Below are positions 41,482 to 49,411 of a stretch of DNA of 64,000 nt, one piece after another (position 1 is the first letter of the stretch; the number at the start of each line of letters is the position of its first letter). Made by a program: the position numbers and the translations under genes. The stretch covers positions 831,501-895,500 of the forward strand of contig NZ_CP019602.1 in NCBI RefSeq assembly GCF_001661675.2. The letters are read 5' to 3'. The notes under the pieces are model-generated. The model was given only the letters and a program-made list of their open reading frames with translations. It was not told where the DNA came from and searched no databases. Source of the stretch: Croceicoccus marinus. Its GTDB lineage: Bacteria > Pseudomonadota > Alphaproteobacteria > Sphingomonadales > Sphingomonadaceae.

Positions 41482-41535
41482 GACCCCACGGGATCGGCGA
41501 GCCGTCCGTTCAGGTCAAGGGCTGGACCCCGAAGT

Positions 41536-42252
41536 TCAGCGGCATGCGGGATGCGTCTCGATGTCCCGAATGTCGACGATCCGGCCATCCGCGGACGCGG
41601 TCTGGATGCACAGACCCGACGCAGGAAGGTAATAGACGCCGTACAATGTGTCGCCCGAGGAGCAGGAGTCCACGTTCCTGAAACCGCGCGCGGTCAGTTC
41701 GTCGAATGCGGCGACGCCGTCCATCCCCTCTATGCCCGTGATGCCGCCCCGGTGCGACGCTGGCGAGCCGTGACCGGCATGCGCATGCCCCGTGACGGAA
41801 ATCGCCAGTTCGTACGATCCGCTTTCGCCGCGCCTTGCGCTGGAGCGCATCTGATAGACGCGAATCTCGTAGGGGCCGGACTGAGACAGCGCGCCGGAAA
41901 AGCTGTCGCCCTCGGTACTGCCGATGAAAATCGCTTCCGCGTCGCTGCCCGGTGGAAGCACATTGAAGAAGACGATGTTCGATCCGGTCATCCTGATCGA
42001 CATCACCTGTCCGGCCCGTGCCCTGACCACATAGTCGCGTATCTGATCGCCGCTGATGGTGCCGCTGACATGGGTGCCCGCGCTGCCCCTTGGAAAAGCG
42101 ATGTCGCTGGTGGCGATCTGCGCCATGGCCTGCCAGCCCAGCGGCGCGGCGGCCAGCGCGCAGACAGCGACGGCAAGCACCAGCGTTTCATCCCGGCACT
42201 CTTCCCATCGCAATCCGACTCGGCAAGAAGGCCATGCTATGTCTGGACCCAT
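41536..42252 (-). CDS. PliG-like exported protein (possible lysozyme inhibitor); start region disturbed
   Basis: The mature protein has IAFPRGSAGTHVSGTISG, RARAGQVMSIRM, FFNVLPPGSDAEAIFIGS and SGPYEIRVYQMRSSARRGES. This pattern is shared with periplasmic inhibitors of g-type lysozyme. The C-terminal part adds a domain with two Cys (SCSSGDTLYG, GLCIQT). The ATG at 42252 is the first in frame but gives a 22-residue lead before the hydrophobic core. The best ribosome site (GGGAAGAG) precedes an ATGAAACGC at 42191 in another frame. One extra base there would give MKR-xVLAVAVCALAA, a normal signal peptide. The start is therefore uncertain. Confidence 0.6.
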   Translation of the reverse strand: MGPDIAWPSCRVGLRWEECRDETLVLAVAVCALAAAPLGWQAMAQIATSDIAFPRGSAGTHVSGTISGDQIRDYVVRARAGQVMSIRMTGSNIVFFNVLPPGSDAEAIFIGSTEGDSFSGALSQSGPYEIRVYQMRSSARRGESGSYELAISVTGHAHAGHGSPASHRGGITGIEGMDGVAAFDELTARGFRNVDSCSSGDTLYGVYYLPASGLCIQTASADGRIVDIRDIETHPACR

Positions 42253-42310
42253 GATCGGGCCAGAAGAATAGTTCGAATTCAAATCTTCCGCAGCACAATC
42301 GCCGCGCGGT

Positions 42311-43180
42311 TCACTTCGCCTTGTAGACCTGCGCGTCGCCGGGAAAGCTGCGCGAGCGGACTTCCGCCGCAAATTCGCCGGCAGTGTCGGAAATGATCCT
42401 GGCCAGGTCGTTGTAGCGTTTGACGAAGCGCGGCGTGCGCTCGAACATGCCCAGCATGTCCTCGGCCACCAGCACCTGGCCGTCGCATTGAGCCGATCCG
42501 CCGATGCCGATGGTCGGCACCGCAAGCTCGCGCGTCAGCGTGATGGCGATATCCTCCACCACGCCCTCGACCACTACGGCAAAGGCGCCCGCATCGGCTA
42601 CAGCCTTGCCGTCTTCCACGATCCTGGCTTCCTCGACCTCGCTCCGCCCGCGGGCCATGTAGCCGCCCAGCGCGTTCACCGCCTGCGGGGTCAGCCCGAC
42701 ATGGCCCATCACCGGAATACCGCGCTGCGACAGGAAGCGCACCGTCTCGGCCATGGCGACGCCGCCTTCCAGCTTCACCGCCGCCGCGCCGGTTTCGGCC
42801 ATGATGCGGCTGGCGCTGGCAAAGGCCTGCTGCGGCGAGGCTTCGTAGCTGCCGAAGGGCATGTCGATCACGACCAGCGAGTGATAGGACCCGCGCACCA
42901 CCGCCGCACCGTGGGCGACCATCATGTCCAGCGTGACGGGCAGGGTCGAAGGCAGGCCATAGATCACCTGTCCCAGCGAATCCCCGACCAGCAATATGTC
43001 GCAGTGCGCATCCAGCAATTGCGCCATGCGGGCGGTATAGGCGGTCAGCATGACCAGCGGCTCTTCGGTCGTGCCGTCATTCTTGCGCTGCATGACCTTG
43101 GGCACCGTCAGCCGCTTCATCGGGGCGGGCGTGGGATTGGCGCGGCTGGTCGCGGTGTCGAGCTGGAAGGTCGTTGACAT
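42311..43180 (-). CDS. panB: 3-methyl-2-oxobutanoate hydroxymethyltransferase
   Basis: 289 residues. Conserved stretches are [40 protein letters not shown], the metal-binding and substrate loops [14 protein letters not shown] and [12 protein letters not shown], then [16 protein letters not shown] and [20 protein letters not shown]. It is the first committed step of pantothenate synthesis (ketopantoate). It stands alone here; panC is not in the window. Confidence 0.96.
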   Translation of the reverse strand: MSTTFQLDTATSRANPTPAPMKRLTVPKVMQRKNDGTTEEPLVMLTAYTARMAQLLDAHCDILLVGDSLGQVIYGLPSTLPVTLDMMVAHGAAVVRGSYHSLVVIDMPFGSYEASPQQAFASASRIMAETGAAAVKLEGGVAMAETVRFLSQRGIPVMGHVGLTPQAVNALGGYMARGRSEVEEARIVEDGKAVADAGAFAVVVEGVVEDIAITLTRELAVPTIGIGGSAQCDGQVLVAEDMLGMFERTPRFVKRYNDLARIISDTAGEFAAEVRSRSFPGDAQVYKAK

Positions 43181-43318
43181 GGCCGCTTTCTAGCCGCGCG
43201 CCGGCTTGCTGGAAAGGCCCGTGGACGACCGGCAATGTGGACGCGCGGACGCCGCGGGTTCCCAGCAGGCATTTCGTCTCTATAAGTCGGGTCGGTTACA
43301 TGTGAAACGGAGGGATAG

Positions 43319-44755
43319 ATGGCTGGTGCGACTGGACAGGCCGGTGAACAGGGCTGGTCCTCGCGGACGGCGTTCCTGCTGGCCGCGATCGGAGCGGCTG
43401 TCGGGCTGGGCAATATCTGGCGGTTCCCGACACTGGCCGGAGAGAACGGGGGCGGCGCCTTCGTGCTGGTCTATATCGCCTGCGTCTTCCTGATCGGCCT
43501 GCCGCTGGTCCTGTCGGAAGTGATGATCGGACGCACCGGGCGCGAGGATGCCGCCGGCTCCATCGCGCGGGTGGCGGAACGATCGGGCGTATCCACCAAA
43601 TGGAGCGTGTTCGGCGGGATCGAGATCCTTGCAGCCTTCCTGATCCTGTCGTTCTATTCGGTCGTGGCCGGCTGGGCGATCTATTACGTGTTCGTGATGA
43701 TCGGCGATGTCGCTTCCTCGATCGGGTCGGGGGCTCCGTTCGGTCCCGCGTTCCAGGGCGAGGCGCAGGACGTGATCACCGGCCGCATGGGCACTCTGTT
43801 CGGCAGCCTTGGCACGATGATCGGGATGCACACGATCTTTATGGTCGTCACGGTGCTGATCGTCGCCAACGGCGTCCACGACGGGATCGAGAAGGCGGCG
43901 GGCACTCTGATGCCGGCGTTCTTCGTCCTGCTGGTCGCGATCACGATCTATGGCGCCTTCACCGGCGAATTCGCGCAGGCCGTGAAGTTCCTGTTCACGC
44001 CCGATTTCTCGCAGCTGACCCCCACCGCCGTGAACGAGGCGCTGGGTCAGGCGCTGTTCTCGCTTTCGCTGGGGTCGGCGGCGCTGATCACCTATGGCGC
44101 CTATGTCGGAGACGACGTTAAGCTGGCGCCGACCGCGGGCATGATCGCGGCGGCCGATACGGGCGTGGCCATCCTGTCGGGCCTGATGATTTTCCCCATC
44201 GTCTTTGCGGTCGGGCTGGATCCCGCGGCGGGTCCGGTGCTGGTGTTCCAGTCGCTGCCAGTCGCATTCTCGCAGATGCCGGCGGGTTCGCTGATCGGGT
44301 TGGCGTTTTTCGTGCTGATCTTCTTTGCCGCGTTGACCAGCTCGATCTCGCTGCTGGAAGGGCCGGTGGCGTGGGTGATCGACCGTTTCGGGCTCAAGCG
44401 GCTTCATGCCGCGCTCGTGGTGGGCGGCGGCGCCTATCTGATCGGGCTGCTGTGCGCGATGGGCTATAACGTGCTGTCTGATGTTCGCCCGCTCTGGTTC
44501 TGGGACATCTTCGCCAGCAACGACATCCTGGATACGATCGACGGAGTGACGGGCAAGATCATGCTGCCGCTGGCCGCATTGGGCGTGTCGCTGTTCATCG
44601 GGTGGCGGGCCGATCGCAGGCTTGTCGCTGCGGAAACCGGATTGTCGGCGGGAATGCTGACCCTTTACCGGTTCGTGATGGCATGGCTGGCACCGCTGGC
44701 GGTTTTCCTGATCCTGCTGTTCGGCCTGTTCCCCGGCCTCCTGGGATCCGCATAG
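43319..44755 (+). CDS. Na+-dependent transporter, SNF (neurotransmitter:sodium symporter) family
   Basis: 478 residues with 11-12 membrane segments. The N-terminal helix 1 signature is SSRTAFLLAAIGAAVGLGNIWRFPTLAGENGGGAF, split here only by position, with the Na1/Na2-site residues of LeuT-type carriers. GIEILAAFLILSFYSVVAGW forms helix 3. GGAGGGAT precedes the ATG. Such carriers move amino acids or related small molecules with Na+; the substrate cannot be read from sequence. Confidence 0.92.
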   Translation: MAGATGQAGEQGWSSRTAFLLAAIGAAVGLGNIWRFPTLAGENGGGAFVLVYIACVFLIGLPLVLSEVMIGRTGREDAAGSIARVAERSGVSTKWSVFGGIEILAAFLILSFYSVVAGWAIYYVFVMIGDVASSIGSGAPFGPAFQGEAQDVITGRMGTLFGSLGTMIGMHTIFMVVTVLIVANGVHDGIEKAAGTLMPAFFVLLVAITIYGAFTGEFAQAVKFLFTPDFSQLTPTAVNEALGQALFSLSLGSAALITYGAYVGDDVKLAPTAGMIAAADTGVAILSGLMIFPIVFAVGLDPAAGPVLVFQSLPVAFSQMPAGSLIGLAFFVLIFFAALTSSISLLEGPVAWVIDRFGLKRLHAALVVGGGAYLIGLLCAMGYNVLSDVRPLWFWDIFASNDILDTIDGVTGKIMLPLAALGVSLFIGWRADRRLVAAETGLSAGMLTLYRFVMAWLAPLAVFLILLFGLFPGLLGSA

Positions 44756-44756
44756 C

Positions 44757-44784
44757 AAAAGGGCCGCCCTTTTGGGGGCGGCCC
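44757..44784 (-). terminator. terminator for the PNPOx-like gene
   Basis: Stem GGGCCGCCC/GGGCGGCCC (44761-44769 and 44776-44784). The plus-strand AAAA at 44757-44760 becomes TTTT on the minus strand. It lies between two convergent genes. Confidence 0.8.
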
Positions 44785-44808
44785 GCTGATCGTCACGGAC
44801 GCTGTTTC

Positions 44809-45291
44809 CTACAGGGTCGTTTCGGTATGGTTCTTGCCGACATCGTCGGTGACATCCATGCCCAGCATCATCTTGGCCACGTTGGTCAGGCCCAGATCGC
44901 CGTCCCAGATGGTGGCATCGCCAAGATCCATGCGGATCATCAGCAGCTTGGGATCCGACTTGCCCTCGGGGAACCATGCCTCGACGGTGTTGTCCCACTG
45001 CTTTTCCAGGCGTTCGCGGCTGTTTTCCTCGACCAGATTGCCGTGGAAGCGGGCGAAGATCTTGTGGTCCTTGGATGCAAAGCTGACATTTGCCGGGCCC
45101 ATCCTGGCGAAGCGGTTGTCCTTGTAGGTGAAGAACCAGATCGCGTGATTGGCATCCTTGTCGAGCTGCGCGGTCATGGGGGCGCTGCTGTCCGGATCGT
45201 CGTCCAGCTGCAGCATCACGAACGGGGAGGAAGCCATGGCCTTCCAGAATTTGTGCTTCAGCTCGTCGGGGTTGCCTTCTTCGTATTTCAT
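44809..45291 (-). CDS. PNPOx-fold protein (general stress protein 26-like)
   Basis: 160 residues, MKYEEGNPDELKHKFWKAMA, with AAGGAC before the ATG. MTAQLDKDANHAIWFFTYKD and the VSFASKDHKIFARFHGNLVEE stretch fit the split-barrel flavin-binding family related to pyridoxamine-phosphate oxidase, in particular the general-stress-protein subgroup. The real enzyme's substrate is unknown. It is transcribed divergently from imuA; the LexA-type box at 45387 lies in the shared upstream region, 96 nt from its start. Confidence 0.85.
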   Translation of the reverse strand: MKYEEGNPDELKHKFWKAMASSPFVMLQLDDDPDSSAPMTAQLDKDANHAIWFFTYKDNRFARMGPANVSFASKDHKIFARFHGNLVEENSRERLEKQWDNTVEAWFPEGKSDPKLLMIRMDLGDATIWDGDLGLTNVAKMMLGMDVTDDVGKNHTETTL

Positions 45292-45386
45292 GGGGTTGTC
45301 CTTCGGTTCCGTTGGTCCTTGCCCTTGCAACGGACAGAGCGGGCGGCCGTTCCGTTTTCCTCTTCGGACAATGGACGCGAGGGTAG

Positions 45387-45401
45387 GAACATAATAAGAA
45401 C
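45387..45401 (+). promoter_or_regulatory. SOS (LexA) box before imuA
   Basis: GAAC-ATAATAA-GAAC, a perfect match to the alphaproteobacterial LexA direct repeat GAAC-N7-GAAC. It lies about 60 nt before the probable imuA start and between divergent genes. Confidence 0.88.
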
Positions 45402-45573
45402 ATAAACCGTTCCCATTCCCGATTCGCCTTGCTGCACGGAGCCTGTCATCACCCATTCCCCCGCCTTCGATGCCGATGCCGGCCAGCTTCCGGAAGGGGT
45501 TTTTCCCGCTGCGGAACTGTCCGCCGCGCACTGGCTGGAAGGCGGGCCGGGAGAGGGTCTTTCCCGCGAAAGC

Positions 45574-46332
45574 ATGGCCCAGGGGCAGGGCTGGAATCCA
45601 GCCATCGCCTTTCGCGGGGCGGGAGAGATATTCGCCCCCGCTGACGAAGGGGCGGGGGCGGCGCTGGCGCTGGAACTGGCGCGCGCCGCGCCGCGGCCTT
45701 TGCACGAACATGCCCTGAAAGAGGTGAAGGACGAGCGCGCGTTTCTGTGGGTGCAGGATGCCTCGGCCATTCGCGCAGGGGGCAGGCCTTTTCTGCCCGG
45801 ACTGCCGCGCGACCTGGCGCACCGGCTGATCCATGTGACGGCCCGGACGGCAGAGGATGCGCTGTTCGCCCTGGAAGAAGGCGTGCGTTGCCGCGACCTG
45901 GCCTTCGTGATCGGAGAGATCGCGGGCAATCCCCGCGCGCTGGACTTCACCGCTTCGCGCCGGCTGGTGCTGGCGGCGGAACGGCACCGCGTGCCGCTGT
46001 GGCTGGTGCGCGTGGATGCAAGGCGCGACCTTGGCGCGGCGCGCATGCGGTGGGACGTGCGTTCCGCCGCATCGCAGCCATCGCGCTGGAACCCGCAGGC
46101 GCCGGGCCTGCCCGGCTGGCGGGGTGAATTGTTCCGGGCGCGCGGCCTGCGTCCGGGCGCATGGTGGATCAGGCCCGAACCGGCCCATGCTGACGGAGGG
46201 GGCGATGGGGAAGCAATCCTCTCCGCCCGCCCGGTCGATCGCGATGCCGCCGACCAGCGATCGCACGCCCAATCGGCGCGTGCTGGCGATCTGGTGCGCG
46301 CGGCTGTCGATCGATCGCTGGCGGCAGGCTGA
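45574..46332 (+). CDS. imuA: ImuA, SOS mutasome accessory protein
   Basis: 252 residues from the first standard start codon. This is a RecA-like/SulA-like protein: ELARAAPRPLHEHALKEVKD, FLWVQDASAIRAGGRPFLPG, DLAFVIGEIAGNPRALDFTA and the C-terminal WRGELFRARGLRPGAWWIRP. The coding pattern clearly extends upstream (QLPEGVFPAAELSAAHWLEG) to about 45448. There a well-spaced GGAG (45438-45441) precedes ATC, not ATG. The true start is therefore uncertain. The last 42 codons overlap imuB in another frame. With ImuB and DnaE2 it is needed for damage-induced mutagenesis in relatives. Confidence 0.8.
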   Translation: MAQGQGWNPAIAFRGAGEIFAPADEGAGAALALELARAAPRPLHEHALKEVKDERAFLWVQDASAIRAGGRPFLPGLPRDLAHRLIHVTARTAEDALFALEEGVRCRDLAFVIGEIAGNPRALDFTASRRLVLAAERHRVPLWLVRVDARRDLGAARMRWDVRSAASQPSRWNPQAPGLPGWRGELFRARGLRPGAWWIRPEPAHADGGGDGEAILSARPVDRDAADQRSHAQSARAGDLVRAAVDRSLAAG

Positions 46333-47827
46333 GACAAGCGGCGGGGAGGAACCCGATACCCCGCTCGCCCTGATCATCGAGACTGCCCACGGCCCCCGCA
46401 TCACCGCCACGACCCGCGCGGCGGAAGCGGCGGGCGTGCGTACCGGCACCATGCTGGCCGACGCGCGCGCCATCTGTCCCGCGCTGGAAGTGCGCCCCGC
46501 CGATCCGGCGGGCGATCTTGCCTTCCTGGAACGTCTGGCCGTCTGGGCGCAGCGCTGGGGCCCGTGGAGCGCGCTGGACCCGCCCGACGGGGTGATCGTC
46601 GACATCACCGGGGCGGCCCATCTCTTCGGCGGCGAGCAGCGCCTGCTGGACGATGCGGCGCGCGTGTCCCGGGCGCGCGGGCTCAGCGTGCGGCTGGCCA
46701 TCGCTCCCACGGCGGGCGCGGCCTGGGCGCTCGCGCATTTCGGCGCGGTGCGCGCTGGCACAGGTGGGCTGGTGCTGGCCGAGGGTGAGGATATCGAGGC
46801 CAGCCTGGCGCAATTGCCGATCGCGGCCTTGCGGCTGGACGACGATGTGCTGCTGGTGCTCCGCCGCCTGGGGCTGAAGCGGCTGGGCGATCTGGACGGG
46901 ATCGGCCGGGATGCGCTGTCGCGCCGTTTCCGCAACCGCCGGTCGGCGATGGCCAATCCGCTGATGCGGCGCGACCAGATGATCGGCCTGGTGCCCGAAC
47001 CGATGCTGCCGGTGGTCGAGACGCCGCCCGCCATGGTGCAATTGCGCCTGATGGAGCCGATCCGCCACCTGCCTTTGCTCGAAACGGTGCTTTCCGACCT
47101 GGCGGCGGCCATGATGCGCAAGCTGGAAGGGCGGGGCGAAGGTGCGCGCCGGCTTGAACTGGCCTGCTGGCGCGTGGATGGAGAAGTGGTGATCCGCACG
47201 CTGGAACTGGCCGCATCCACGCGCGATGCGGCCCATGTCTGCCGCCTGTTTGCCGAGCGCATCGCCACCATCGATGCCGGGCTGGGCATCGAGATGGCAC
47301 GGCTTGTCACGCGCTGGGCCGAGCCATTGCAACTGGCGCAGGCCGATCTCGATGCTTCGGCGCAGGTGCATGGCACCAGCCTTGCGGCCTGTGTCGACAG
47401 GCTGACGTCGCGGCTGGGGGCGCAGGCCGTGCGGCGGCCCGTCGCCCATGCCAGCCATGTGCCCGAACGCGCCCAGCGCTGGCAGGCGCCGCTGGCCCCC
47501 TTGCCGGCAGGGCAGGAAAGCTTCGCCTTCCACGCTCGCCCGCTCAAGCTGCTGGACAGGGCGGAGATGATCGCGGTGCTCTATGCCACGCCCGATGGCC
47601 TGCCCCAGCGCTTTCGCTGGCGCGACAAGGTGCATGACGTGATGCGCGCCGAGGGGCCCGAACGGATCGCCCCGGAATGGTGGCGCGAAAAGGGCTCTGC
47701 GCGGCTGCGCGACTATTACCGGATCGAGGACCGCGAGGGGCGGCGCTTCTGGATCTATCGGCTGGGCCTGATCGGCGACGGGCGGGGCAATGCGCCCGAC
47801 TGGTACATGCAGGGACTGTTCGCATGA
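46205..47827 (+). CDS. imuB: ImuB, Y-family-polymerase-like mutasome scaffold
   Basis: 540 residues from the ATG at 46205 (GGAGGGGGCG upstream); the conserved part starts at RRVLAIWCARLSIDRW. It resembles a Y-family polymerase: VDITGAAHLFGGEQRLLDDA, a helix-hairpin-helix (LGLKRLGDLDGIGRDALSRR), a little-finger region and the C-terminal ImuB tail WREKGSARLRDYYRIEDREG. The acidic triad of active Y polymerases is not evident, as usual for ImuB, which bridges ImuA, DnaE2 and the clamp. The expected clamp motif region reads QADLDA instead of QxxLF. Transcription is probably joined to imuA. Confidence 0.92.
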   Translation: MGKQSSPPARSIAMPPTSDRTPNRRVLAIWCARLSIDRWRQAETSGGEEPDTPLALIIETAHGPRITATTRAAEAAGVRTGTMLADARAICPALEVRPADPAGDLAFLERLAVWAQRWGPWSALDPPDGVIVDITGAAHLFGGEQRLLDDAARVSRARGLSVRLAIAPTAGAAWALAHFGAVRAGTGGLVLAEGEDIEASLAQLPIAALRLDDDVLLVLRRLGLKRLGDLDGIGRDALSRRFRNRRSAMANPLMRRDQMIGLVPEPMLPVVETPPAMVQLRLMEPIRHLPLLETVLSDLAAAMMRKLEGRGEGARRLELACWRVDGEVVIRTLELAASTRDAAHVCRLFAERIATIDAGLGIEMARLVTRWAEPLQLAQADLDASAQVHGTSLAACVDRLTSRLGAQAVRRPVAHASHVPERAQRWQAPLAPLPAGQESFAFHARPLKLLDRAEMIAVLYATPDGLPQRFRWRDKVHDVMRAEGPERIAPEWWREKGSARLRDYYRIEDREGRRFWIYRLGLIGDGRGNAPDWYMQGLFA

Positions 47828-48163
47828 GCGGCGCGATTGACAGGAAGCTCCACTCCAAAAACGAAAATGGACGACGAGGCCGAAACCTCGCCGTCCACAC
47901 ACGGAGGCCTTCCGTGCTATCGATCCGATCCAAGAAGGCGCAGAGAATACCGCATCCTTCGAGAGCGGCGTTTGACCCATTATCCGCCCGTTCGCCGCGA
48001 AAAGCCAGAAAATAGTTAACAAGTGCTGATAGCTTTTTCGAGGCATGAAGCTCGGCATCGGTGATGGCTTTGTCTATCCCATTGATCTGACTGGACTTTC
48101 AGAAATCCATATTTGTCTGGCCATGCATCCGGTGAGAACGTATAGTGAACACCGGAGTCGCAC
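47828..48163 (+). other. gene-free gap between imuB and the radical-SAM gene
   Basis: 336 nt. It contains a strong hairpin (47869-47896: GGACGACGAGG with CCTCGCCGTCC, one mismatch) and a smaller one just after (ACGGA/TCCGT, about 47901). These may end the imuAB message. AT content then rises, and the LexA-type box at 48136 follows. No credible gene is present. Confidence 0.6.
48136..48150 (+). promoter_or_regulatory. SOS (LexA) box before the radical-SAM/udgX/dnaE2 unit
   Basis: GAAC-GTATAGT-GAAC, again a perfect GAAC-N7-GAAC. It ends 13 nt before the ATG at 48164, so LexA bound here would block the promoter or early transcript directly. Confidence 0.88.
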
Positions 48164-49411
48164 ATGATACAGAAAACGATAATCGAAAGACTGAAGGTGC
48201 TGGCGGATGCCGCCAAATATGATGCGTCCTGCGCATCGTCGGGCACGAACAAACGTGACAGCCGCGGGGGCAAGGGCATCGGGTCCACCGAAGGCATGGG
48301 CATCTGCCATGCCTATGCACCCGACGGGCGGTGTATCTCGCTGCTCAAGCTGCTGCTGACCAATCATTGCATCTTCGATTGCCACTACTGCGTGAACCGC
48401 AAGAGCTCGAACGTGGAGCGGGCGCGCTTCACGCCGCAGGAAGTGGCCGATCTGACGATCTCGTTCTACAAGCGCAATTATATCGAGGGGCTGTTCCTGT
48501 CCTCGGGCATCATCCGCAATTCCGACCACACGATGGAGCAGCTGGTCGAAACCGCGCGCATCCTGCGCGAGGAGCATGATTTCCGCGGCTACATCCACCT
48601 CAAGACCATTCCCGAGGCCGATGCAGAAATCGTGCGCCGCGCCGGGCTCTATGCCGACCGGGTGTCGATCAATGTCGAACTGCCCACCGTGGCCGGGCTG
48701 GTGCGGCTGGCGCCCGACAAGAATGCGCAGACCATCGATGGCGCGATGGGCACGATGAACGATGCCATCACCGAGGCGCGCGACGCGAAGAAGCGCTTTC
48801 GCCATGCGCCCCGCTATGCACCCGCGGGCCAGTCGACCCAGATGATCGTCGGGGCCGACGGAGCCAGCGATGCCGATATCGTCAATCGGGCCAGCGCGCT
48901 TTACGGCCAGCACCGGCTGCGGCGCGTCTATTACTCGGCCTTCAGCCCCATTCCCGATGCCAGCGCGGTGCTGCCGCTGAGGCGCCCGCCGCTGATCCGC
49001 GAGCATCGGCTGTACCAGTCGGACTGGCTGATGCGCTTCTACGGCTATTCGCCGGGCGAGGTGGCGCAGGCCGCCGGTGCGGATGGCATGCTGCCGCTGG
49101 ACATCGATCCCAAGCTGGCCTGGGCGCTGAAGTTTCGCGAAAGCTTTCCGGTCGATGTGAACCGCGCGCCAAAGGAAGCGCTGCTGCGGGTGCCGGGGCT
49201 GGGTACGCGCGGGGTGGGGCAGATCCTCAGCGCGCGGCGGCATCGCACCCTGCGGCTGGACGATATCGCGAAGCTGACCGTGTCGGTGGCCAAGCTGCGG
49301 CCCTTCATCGTCACGGCCGACTGGCGGCCCGTGACGCTGACCGACCGGGCCGATCTGAAGGCGCTGGTCGCCCCCGATGCGGGGCGGCAACTGGACCTGT
49401 TCGCGGCATGA
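48164..49411 (+). CDS. putative DNA repair/modification radical-SAM protein linked to UDG
   Basis: 415 residues; GGAG precedes the ATG. The radical-SAM cluster motif is CIFDCHYC (Cys69, Cys73, Cys76). The barrel follows, and near residues 330-370 there is a helix-hairpin-helix-like DNA-binding segment (NRAPKEALLRVPGLGTRGVG). The family (TIGR03916 type) is known only by its constant pairing with UDG-like proteins; its reaction is unknown. The extreme C-terminus is QLDLFAA, a consensus sliding-clamp-binding peptide (residues 409-413). It overlaps the next gene by 4 nt and is under its own SOS box. Confidence 0.88.
   Translation: MIQKTIIERLKVLADAAKYDASCASSGTNKRDSRGGKGIGSTEGMGICHAYAPDGRCISLLKLLLTNHCIFDCHYCVNRKSSNVERARFTPQEVADLTISFYKRNYIEGLFLSSGIIRNSDHTMEQLVETARILREEHDFRGYIHLKTIPEADAEIVRRAGLYADRVSINVELPTVAGLVRLAPDKNAQTIDGAMGTMNDAITEARDAKKRFRHAPRYAPAGQSTQMIVGADGASDADIVNRASALYGQHRLRRVYYSAFSPIPDASAVLPLRRPPLIREHRLYQSDWLMRFYGYSPGEVAQAAGADGMLPLDIDPKLAWALKFRESFPVDVNRAPKEALLRVPGLGTRGVGQILSARRHRTLRLDDIAKLTVSVAKLRPFIVTADWRPVTLTDRADLKALVAPDAGRQLDLFAA

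Noticed and set aside
44809..45291. PNPOx-like gene as part of the SOS locus because it shares an upstream region with imuA
   Set aside because: The LexA box is 96 nt from its start and no family link to SOS repair is known; kept as ordinary neighbour.
48046..48168. Small frame of 40 codons (MKLGIGDGFVYPID...) across the SOS box before the radical-SAM gene
   Set aside because: GAGG is only two bases from the ATG, it overlaps the LexA box and the next start, and there is no recognisable protein.
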